NCBI RefSeq assembly: GCF_003086795.1
Contig: NZ_CP026003.1
Location: 1,384,777 to 1,448,776, forward strand
Length of the DNA stretch: 64,000 nucleotides
From: Stenotrophomonas sp. SAU14A_NAIMI4_5
GTDB taxonomy: Bacteria; Pseudomonadota; Gammaproteobacteria; Xanthomonadales; Xanthomonadaceae
Reading direction: 5' to 3'
Positions 58,107 through 64,000 of this stretch are shown here, piece after piece; positions within the stretch are counted from its first letter, which is position 1, and each line of letters opens with the position of its first letter. Below the pieces are notes generated by a model, which was not told the DNA's origin, ran no database searches, and saw only the letters and a list, made by a program, of their open reading frames with translations. The translations under genes and the position numbers were made by a program.

Positions 58107-59519
58107 TCAGCGCAGGGCGCGACGACCGGGTGCCTCGGGCAGTGCGGCATCGGCCAGCACGACGCGGTTGCGGCCGCTGCGCTTGGCGGCATACATCGCC
58201 GCATCGGCACGGGCCATCAGCCGCTCGTAATCCGGGTGGCCGTCGTGGCCGGCGACGCCGATGCTGGCACTCAGGTCCAGCACCTGGCCATTGGGCAGGC
58301 TGACTGGCGACTGCGCGATCTGCCGGCGCAGGCTCTCGGCAATCACCATCGCCTGCGATTCGCTGGCGGCCACCAGCACCACCACGAACTCCTCGCCGCC
58401 GTAGCGGAACAGGTAATCGCTGCCACGGGTCAGCTGGCCAAGCAGCGCAGCGACATGCTGCAACGCGCGGTCGCCGGCATCGTGGCCGTGGCCGTCGTTG
58501 ATCGCCTTGAAGTGGTCCAGGTCGAGCAGCAGCAACGAGAACGGCGTCTGGTTGCGGGTGGCCAGCTCGATCTCCCGGCGCAGTACCGTCGGCAGGAAAC
58601 GGCGGTTGAGCAGGTTGGTCAGCGCATCGCTGCCGGCATCGAGTTCGCCGATGCGTTCAAACAGCAGCGTCATCAGGCTGCGGATGGTGGCTAGGTCTTC
58701 GCGGATCGGCGGCAGCACGGCCAAGCGCTGGGCGGTGTCATCGTCCTGGGCGCGCAGCAGGCAGGCATCGATGCGTGCGACCAGGCGCGACACCTGCTGC
58801 GTCTCGCTGCTTTCGCCGAAGCTGGGAATGCCTTTGTGGGTGAACCACAGGCCGAACTCGGACGTGGCCAGGCTGGCGCCCTCGCCATCGCAGGCGTGGC
58901 CGGCCAGGGTGTAGAGCAGGGTGTTTTCCCAGTCCAGCAACAGCGCCCGCTGACGTTCGCGCTCGGTGCTCACGTTCTGCACCAGCGAAAACAGGCGATA
59001 GGCCGCATCGGTACGCGAGGAGCGCTCGCGGGCATGGGTATAGGCCAGCGTCATGCCTTCCATGGCGATGTCCATGGTCGCGCTGAGGCAGTCGATGGCC
59101 GCGAACGCGGTGTCGCTGTCGCAGGCCTGCTGACGCAGGCGCACGAACAGTTCGTGCTTGAGTACGCGCGCGCCGCGGGTCACCAGATCCACCGGAATGC
59201 CCACCCGCGCATGCACGTCGCCGATCACCCGCTGTGCGGCCACTGCGGCGGCCACGCCCTCGGTACCGGTGCACAGCAACTGGCTCAACCAGCGCTGCAT
59301 CGCCGGCTGCAGGCGCTGCTTCACCTGTTCGTGGGACAGGAAGCGGCGTGCACGCGCATCGTCCAGCAGTACTTCATAGAAGCGCTGGGCGAGCAGCGGC
59401 GGGGCATCCTCGGCGACACGGCGCAGCAATGCAGTGGCAGCGCTGCCAGCCTGCAGCAGGCACTGCTGCCAGGCTTCGGCCAGCGGTTGGCTGGCTTCAT
59501 CCAGTTGGGGGGTATCCAC
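58107..59519 (-). CDS. globin-coupled diguanylate cyclase (DosC-like)
   Basis: A globin-like sensor domain (about 10-165) has the likely haem His103 in VIGDVHARVGIP. A middle helical domain holds LLYTLAGHACDGEG and SEFGLWFTHKG, and the GGDEF domain (about 295-460) has an active site GGEEF at 374-378 with an RxxD inhibitory site (R365, D368) just before it. It should make c-di-GMP in response to O2 binding. The start is uncertain: I use the GTG at 59519; the frame continues upstream without a good ribosome site. Confidence 0.83.
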   Translation of the reverse strand: MDTPQLDEASQPLAEAWQQCLLQAGSAATALLRRVAEDAPPLLAQRFYEVLLDDARARRFLSHEQVKQRLQPAMQRWLSQLLCTGTEGVAAAVAAQRVIGDVHARVGIPVDLVTRGARVLKHELFVRLRQQACDSDTAFAAIDCLSATMDIAMEGMTLAYTHARERSSRTDAAYRLFSLVQNVSTERERQRALLLDWENTLLYTLAGHACDGEGASLATSEFGLWFTHKGIPSFGESSETQQVSRLVARIDACLLRAQDDDTAQRLAVLPPIREDLATIRSLMTLLFERIGELDAGSDALTNLLNRRFLPTVLRREIELATRNQTPFSLLLLDLDHFKAINDGHGHDAGDRALQHVAALLGQLTRGSDYLFRYGGEEFVVVLVAASESQAMVIAESLRRQIAQSPVSLPNGQVLDLSASIGVAGHDGHPDYERLMARADAAMYAAKRSGRNRVVLADAALPEAPGRRALR

Positions 59520-59698
59520 GTTGTTGTCCGGCAGCGTACAGCAGACCACCGGTATCGGCAGCGCGGGCGTACGGTTGAAGGGAGTGAGCAGCGCAGTGTA
59601 AGCCCGATGGGGCGTGCACGCCTGCAATGTTATAAACAGCGTAATAGTCTCCCGCGCCCGCCGCGCGTAGCCTGACCGCATTGCACAGGAGCTTTGCC

Positions 59699-60664
59699 AT
59701 GGGTCACGACCACGATCACCTGCCATCGGAAATCCGCCACGAGAAGCCGTTGTGGTGGGCGCTTGGGCTGACCACCACGTTCCTGGTGGTGGAAGTGGTG
59801 GGGGCATTCTGGACCAACAGCCTGGCGCTGTTGTCCGATGCCGCGCACATGGCCACCGATACGCTGGCGCTGATGATCGCGCTGGTCGCGGTGCGCTTGA
59901 GCCGGCGCCCGCCCGATGCGCGCCGCACCTACGGCTATGCCCGGCTGGAAGCGCTGGGCGCGATGATCAACGGCGCGATGCTGTTCGTGGTGGCCGGCTA
60001 CATTCTGTGGGAAGCCATTGCGCGCTTCCGCCAGCCGCAGGAGATCGCGTCCACCGGCATGCTGGTGATCGCGGCCTTCGGCCTGGTCATCAATCTCATT
60101 TCCATGCGGCTGCTTCAGGCCGGCAGTGGTGAAAGCCTCAACGTGAAGGGCGCCTACCTGGAAGTGTGGGCCGACATGCTGGGCTCGGTGGCGGTGATCG
60201 TCGGTGCGCTGCTGATCCGCTGGACCGGCTGGAAGCCGATCGATCCGATCCTGGCCGTGCTGATCGGTCTGTGGGTGCTGCCGCGCACTTGGGTGCTGAT
60301 GCGCGAGGCGATCAACGTGCTGCTGGAAGGCGTGCCCAAGGGCACCGACGTGGCCAAGGTGCGCGCGGGCCTGGGCGCGCATGCCGCCGTGCTGGACGTG
60401 CATGACCTGCACATCTGGGCACTGGCATCGAGCACGCCGGCGCTGACCGCGCACGTGGTGATGCGTGATGGCACCGATGCCGATGCGCTGCGCCGCGAAC
60501 TGGGAGCGCGTCTGCACGAGGAGTTCGGCATCGATCATGTGACCCTGCAGATCGAGGCGGACCATTGTGGCGAAGCCTGCGGGCAGCCGGTGAAGCACGC
60601 GCATGACCATGATCATGACCATGACCCTGATGCGCAGGGACATCATGGCCACGTGCACCGGTAA
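59699..60664 (+). CDS. cation diffusion facilitator (Zn/Cd-type exporter)
   Basis: The 321-residue CDF protein has six membrane helices and a His-rich tail (HAHDHDHDHD). The helix 2 motif is SDAAHMATD (HxxxD). In helix 5 the sequence is LEVWADMLGSV, where Glu replaces the usual His of HxxxD. It is related to CzcD/ZitB and should export divalent metal. AGGAG lies nine bases before the ATG at 59699. Confidence 0.85.
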   Translation: MGHDHDHLPSEIRHEKPLWWALGLTTTFLVVEVVGAFWTNSLALLSDAAHMATDTLALMIALVAVRLSRRPPDARRTYGYARLEALGAMINGAMLFVVAGYILWEAIARFRQPQEIASTGMLVIAAFGLVINLISMRLLQAGSGESLNVKGAYLEVWADMLGSVAVIVGALLIRWTGWKPIDPILAVLIGLWVLPRTWVLMREAINVLLEGVPKGTDVAKVRAGLGAHAAVLDVHDLHIWALASSTPALTAHVVMRDGTDADALRRELGARLHEEFGIDHVTLQIEADHCGEACGQPVKHAHDHDHDHDPDAQGHHGHVHR

Positions 60665-60692
60665 AAAATCCCGACTGGGTCACGTCGGCTGG

Positions 60693-60780
60693 GTAGAGTC
60701 GACTGCTAGTCGACTGCTCTTGGCGGAAAGCCCCGAAAATCCCGCGCTGCGCGCGATAGTCGACTAGCAGTCGGCTCTAC
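60693..60780. repeat. paired GTAG palindrome with variant stem
   Basis: The element opens with GTAG and arms GTCGACTGCTAGTCGAC and closes with the inverted copy ending in CTAC. The right arm provides the stop codon of nfi (TAG at 60764-60766 on the minus strand). Confidence 0.8.
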
Positions 60781-61453
60781 CCTCATCGCGGCGCGAAGCC
60801 AGCCGGTCTGCCAGCCGCGTCGGTTCGGGCAGCCGGTAGCCACGCAGCGTGCGCTGTACCCAGGCCAGCGCGGTATCGGCGCTGACCCGATGGCCGCCGG
60901 CCACGAACAACGGCCTGCAGCGGATCTTGCTGCGCAGCACCCAGCCCAGCTGCTCGTCGCCGTCCAGCAACGGCGTGTGCGCGCCGGCTTCTGCGCCGGG
61001 CTCTTCGAAGCGCCCCACCAGCTTCGACTTCGCCACGCCGATAGTGGGCAGGTCGGTCACTACGCCCAGGTGTGACGCCACGCCCAGCCGCCGCGGGTGG
61101 CTGATGCCATGGCCATCGACGAACACCAGGTCCGGCGTGCGCGGCAGCTGTGCCAACGCGGCCAGCAGGGCCGGCAGTTCGCGGAAACTGAGCAGGCCGG
61201 GGATGTAGGGCATGACCGTGGGAATGCGTGCGATCTCCTGCGCCACCGGCTGCAGGGTGCGGGCATCCAGCAATACCGCTGCGGCGCGGGTGGTGGCGCC
61301 GTCATCCTCGAAGCCCACGTCCAGCCCGGCCAGCCAGCGCACCGTGCGCGGCAGGCGGTCCTGGCGCTCCACGCGGCTGGCCAGCTTCCGCTGTTGTTCG
61401 CGGGCGTCGGCGACGCTGCCTTGCCAGCGCCCGGGGTCGATCACGGTCTTCAT
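60764..61453 (-). CDS. nfi: endonuclease V
   Basis: Endonuclease V cleaves near deaminated bases such as hypoxanthine. The 229-residue protein has the metal-binding Asp in [10 protein letters not shown] and [20 protein letters not shown] with the family's Asp. Its last six residues (EGRADC) are encoded by the repeat element, so it has an altered tail. The start is ATG at 61453. Confidence 0.9.
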   Translation of the reverse strand: MKTVIDPGRWQGSVADAREQQRKLASRVERQDRLPRTVRWLAGLDVGFEDDGATTRAAAVLLDARTLQPVAQEIARIPTVMPYIPGLLSFRELPALLAALAQLPRTPDLVFVDGHGISHPRRLGVASHLGVVTDLPTIGVAKSKLVGRFEEPGAEAGAHTPLLDGDEQLGWVLRSKIRCRPLFVAGGHRVSADTALAWVQRTLRGYRLPEPTRLADRLASRRDEGRADC

Positions 61454-61547
61454 CGGCCCGCAGCATGGCATGGCCGCCGCCACGGCGCGGTGAGCGCCGG
61501 CGGGGCTACAATGGCCGCCTGCCTTTCCTCGCGTTGGAGATCCTGCA

Positions 61548-62297
61548 GTGACCCGTAAACTCGTACTGTTGCGCCACGGCCAGAGCCAGTGGAACCTGGA
61601 CAACCGCTTCACCGGCTGGGTCGATGTCGATCTGACCGACCAGGGCCGCAGCGAGGCCGCCAACGCCGGCCGCCTGATGCGCGAAGAAGGCCTGCAGTTT
61701 GACGTCGCCCACACCTCGGTGCTCAAGCGCGCCATCCACACCCTGCAGGGTGCGCTGGCCGAACTGGGCCAGGACTGGCTGCCGGTCAACAAGTCCTGGC
61801 GCCTCAACGAGCGCCACTACGGCGGCCTGCAGGGCCTGGACAAGGCCGAGACCGCTGCCAAGCACGGCGAGGACCAGGTCAAGGTGTGGCGTCGTTCGTA
61901 CGACATCCCGCCGCCGCCGATGGAGCTGGAAGATCCGGGCCACCCGATCCACGACCGCCGTTACGCCGGCCTGGACCGCAATGCACTGCCGGGTACCGAA
62001 TCGCTGGCGACCACGCTGGACCGCGTGCTGCCGTACTGGCACGACGCCATCGCGCCGCAGCTGAAGGACGGCAAGACCGTGCTGGTCACCGCGCACGGCA
62101 ACTCGCTGCGCGCGCTGTACAAGTACCTCAACAACGTCTCGCGCGAGGAAATCCTCGAGCTGAACATCCCGACCGGCATCCCGCTGCTGTTCGAACTGAA
62201 CGACGACCTGACCGTGAAGTCGTTCCGCTACCTGGGCGACCCGGAAGCCGCCCGCAAGGCCGCTGAAGCCGTGGCCAACCAGGGCAAGGCGAAATAA
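61548..62297 (+). CDS. gpmA: 2,3-bisphosphoglycerate-dependent phosphoglycerate mutase
   Basis: The 249-residue glycolytic enzyme starts at a GTG ([16 protein letters not shown]). The catalytic His is in [10 protein letters not shown], Glu in [15 protein letters not shown], and the second His in [13 protein letters not shown]. The intrinsic terminator follows at six bases. The start is clear from the family N-terminus. Confidence 0.96.
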   Translation: MTRKLVLLRHGQSQWNLDNRFTGWVDVDLTDQGRSEAANAGRLMREEGLQFDVAHTSVLKRAIHTLQGALAELGQDWLPVNKSWRLNERHYGGLQGLDKAETAAKHGEDQVKVWRRSYDIPPPPMELEDPGHPIHDRRYAGLDRNALPGTESLATTLDRVLPYWHDAIAPQLKDGKTVLVTAHGNSLRALYKYLNNVSREEILELNIPTGIPLLFELNDDLTVKSFRYLGDPEAARKAAEAVANQGKAK

Positions 62298-62302
62298 AAC
62301 TG

Positions 62303-62332
62303 AAGGCCGGCGCAAGCCGGCCTTTCGTTTTG
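62303..62332 (+). terminator. terminator after gpmA
   Basis: AAGGCCGGC, loop GCAA, GCCGGCCTT, then TCGTTTTG. It begins six bases after the gpmA stop and abuts a GTAG palindrome. Confidence 0.88.
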
Positions 62333-62401
62333 TAGAGTCGAGCCATGCTCGACTGCTTTGATGTCGTGCGAAAGGCGCAGTCGAGCATGGCTCGACTCTA
62401 C
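62332..62401. repeat. paired GTAG palindrome (SMAG)
   Basis: GTAG with arms GTCGAGC / GCTCGAC, then the inverted copy ending in CTAC at 62398-62401. The TAG of the right end is the stop codon of the DUF4262 gene. Confidence 0.85.
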
Positions 62402-62883
62402 AGGGGCTGGCCCTGTGACCTTTGCTGGACGATGCCCAGCGCTTCGCTGACGTCAACGTAGGCGTAGCCATCTTCCCAGGGGTAGCGGTGATCGGCGTCC
62501 GGAAGGAACATCACCACGGCATCGAGCGGTGTTTCCGGGGCGTGTCGAAGGGCCATTCCGAGGTATTCCCGATGGAACCGGGGATCGACGCGCTTGAAGA
62601 TGACGTCGTATCCCCCTGACAGGACGTCGCCATTCCTGATGCCTGGCTGTATCCGATGCCCCTCGGCGAGCATCGCGGCGCAGGCACTGAGCAGAGCATG
62701 CGCCCTGTCACGGGGCATGTTGAAGACCATGACTTCGGGTGCCTGGTGGCACTGGTTGAAGCCGATGGTGTAGGAAAAAGGGACTTGGTCGGGGTGCTCT
62801 GGCTGGACGTGCAGGCAATGCCACCCGTAGCGCTGGATATGCTCGGCCACGGTCTCATCGCGGTGTGTCTGTCTGTCGGCCAT
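62398..62883 (-). CDS. DUF4262-domain protein
   Basis: The 161-residue protein matches DUF4262: HIQRYGWHCLHVQPEHPDQ, PFSYTIGFNQCHQAPEVMVF and LPDADHRYPWEDGYAYVDV. The function is unknown. The stop codon is supplied by the GTAG element. I start at the ATG at 62883; a TTG at 62892 is possible. Confidence 0.78.
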   Translation of the reverse strand: MADRQTHRDETVAEHIQRYGWHCLHVQPEHPDQVPFSYTIGFNQCHQAPEVMVFNMPRDRAHALLSACAAMLAEGHRIQPGIRNGDVLSGGYDVIFKRVDPRFHREYLGMALRHAPETPLDAVVMFLPDADHRYPWEDGYAYVDVSEALGIVQQRSQGQPL

Positions 62884-63001
62884 GTGCTTCAAACGGGTGT
62901 CGTGGGGCGATACCTGTCAGTCTGGCATAGCGCCAGCAGTGTGCGGCATGGTTGAAACCCTTCGCATCAGGGGCGAATGAACGCCATTACGGCGGCCTGT
63001 T

Positions 63002-63025
63002 GTAGCGTCGAGCCATGCTCGACTG
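63002..63025. repeat. single GTAG palindrome (SMAG)
   Basis: GTAG, then arms GTCGAGC / GCTCGAC around CAT. No inverted partner is seen next to it. Confidence 0.75.
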
Positions 63026-63075
63026 ACGCCATCGCAACCCAGTAGAGCCACCCCATGGGTGGCTGCATCCGTCTG

Positions 63076-63537
63076 CTAGGAAGGACCCCGCAGGCGCGCC
63101 CTCGGAGGCTGCAATGCAGCAATGTCGATGACGTGGTCCTGGCAGATCACTTGATAGTGCGCGAATGGGCCGGGGTAACGGCTATCAGCGAAGGTGACAT
63201 GGTCCAGATAATCGAGGAACTTCGACCGGCTGTAGCGGCGGAACCGGTTGCCGCTCCAGGCTTCGGAGTCGTCCCAGCTCTTGTAGGACTCGTTGTGCAC
63301 GACATAGCTGATGTAGTGGTCCCATACCAGCTCGAAGCATTGCGAATCGGAGGTCATCTCTATCGCTCGCACGCCATCGATCCAATGTCCCTGGCCGAGA
63401 TCCACCCGGCGGGGCTCTCCTGTCACCCGTCCCTCCTCGATGACCAGCCGCAGACAGTTGGCCTCCGGTTCGCCAATATCCGTCAGGAACAGATAATCGC
63501 AGCCGTCAAGCGCCAGTAGCAGCGCAGTTTCGTCCAT
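63076..63537 (-). CDS. hypothetical protein
   Basis: The 153-residue soluble protein begins MDETALLLALDGCDYLFLTD. It contains CLRLVIEEGRVTGEPRRVDLG, then a C-terminal part rich in aromatic residues (FELVWDHYISYVVHNESYKSW). I do not recognise a family. An upstream ATG at 63579 is also in frame; neither has a clear ribosome site. Codon use is less biased than in neighbouring genes. It is divergent from the M13 peptidase gene. Confidence 0.55.
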   Translation of the reverse strand: MDETALLLALDGCDYLFLTDIGEPEANCLRLVIEEGRVTGEPRRVDLGQGHWIDGVRAIEMTSDSQCFELVWDHYISYVVHNESYKSWDDSEAWSGNRFRRYSRSKFLDYLDHVTFADSRYPGPFAHYQVICQDHVIDIAALQPPRARLRGPS

Positions 63538-63678
63538 GGGCGCGAGTTCCGGTGATCGGGAAGACAAGAATACCGGCATGTAGTTGGTTGGCGATGCCAC
63601 GACCCCTGTGACCTTTGGCCGGTCCCCCACCGCGCCGCGCCCGCTACGCTGGACGATTCGCCGTCGGAGAGAGACTCC

Positions 63679-64000
63679 ATGAACGTCCGCAACCTGGTCC
63701 CGCTGGGCCTGACCATCGCCATCGCTGCGTCGCTGGCTGCCTGTGGCAAGAACGAAACCGCGCCGGCCGCCACCGCCGATGCCAAGCCGGCCTTCGATCA
63801 GTCGCAGATCAAGACCCCGCTGATCTCGCTGAACAGCGCCGACCTGGATCCGTCCATCGCCGCCTGTACCGACCTCAACGGCTTCGTCAACAGCAAGTGG
63901 CTGAAGGCCAACCCGGTGCCGGGCGACCAGACCACCTGGGGCAGCTTCGAGATCCTGCGCGAGCGCTCGCTGGAAGTGCAGCACGCGCTGGTCGAGCAGG
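63679..64000 (+). CDS. M13-family metallopeptidase lipoprotein (5' part)
   Basis: The start is clear (GGAGAGAGA before the ATG). The signal peptide with lipobox is in AIAASLAACGKN. The mature part begins with the M13 (PepO/neprilysin-like) N-terminal segment CTDLNGFVNSKWLKANPVPGDQTTWGSF. The catalytic HExxH lies beyond the window end. Confidence 0.88.
   Translation, partial: MNVRNLVPLGLTIAIAASLAACGKNETAPAATADAKPAFDQSQIKTPLISLNSADLDPSIAACTDLNGFVNSKWLKANPVPGDQTTWGSFEILRERSLEVQHALVEQ

Overview
The window reads as a chromosomal segment of a Stenotrophomonas (S. maltophilia complex) genome. Support comes from the very high GC content, the many GTAG-type (SMAG/REP) palindromes between genes, and a complete smeABC efflux operon with divergent smeSR regulators. 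Ordinary core genes are also present: ffh, rpsP-rimM-trmD-rplS, mutS, katG, gpmA and map.

Layout. 1-5.1 kb: the end of radA, then a two-gene unit encoding an Hsp90-like GHKL ATPase and a TPR protein. 5.2-11.8 kb: a CcsA-like membrane protein, ffh, a nitronate monooxygenase/class-IV aminotransferase pair, and the S16-RimM-TrmD-L19 operon with a good promoter and terminator. 11.8-16.8 kb: small proteins (DUF6404, two DUF1801), a MATE exporter, a lipoprotein, Hsp15 and a GH5 glycosidase. 16.9-22.6 kb: katG with an OxyR-like site and a leader hairpin, a DUF937 protein, and mutS.

22.9-31.3 kb is the accessory part. A UDG-superfamily-like gene is followed by a truncated second copy of the smeC 3' end (about 168 bp, about 96% identical by hand count). 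Then come three tightly coupled genes with lower GC: a DEAD-like/Lhr-type helicase, a BrxD-like ATPase and a TerB-N/TerB/TerB-C membrane-anchored protein. This combination matches the known anti-phage system Shango (SngABC). It lies between the remnant and the intact smeC, so a block of about 7.4 kb is bracketed by direct repeats of the smeC 3' end, as if an element had used that gene end as its target. No integrase is visible.

31.3-39.4 kb: smeCBA and smeSR. 39.4-49.1 kb: an orphan barstar, a glycine-zipper protein, a membrane protein, a tripartite export operon (TolC-HlyD-two ABC-2 type permeases, no ATPase), and an ArgP-like regulator with a LysE/ArgO exporter. 49-50.1 kb: map with a ParD-like gene preceded by a near-perfect 32-bp palindrome. 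50.1-58.1 kb: VOC protein, metallophosphoesterase, a DUF3649-PepSY-DUF3325-TonB receptor iron-uptake unit, and an HxlR regulator divergent from an MFS exporter. 58.1-64 kb: globin-coupled diguanylate cyclase, CDF metal exporter, endonuclease V, gpmA, DUF4262, an unknown protein and the start of an M13 peptidase.

I found no tRNA, rRNA, CRISPR array, transposase or integrase. The defence system appears to be a known type. The less usual features are its insertion context, the ParD-map operator, the REP elements that supply stop codons, and the Hsp90/TPR pair. All similarity statements rest on motif recognition by eye, not on database searches.
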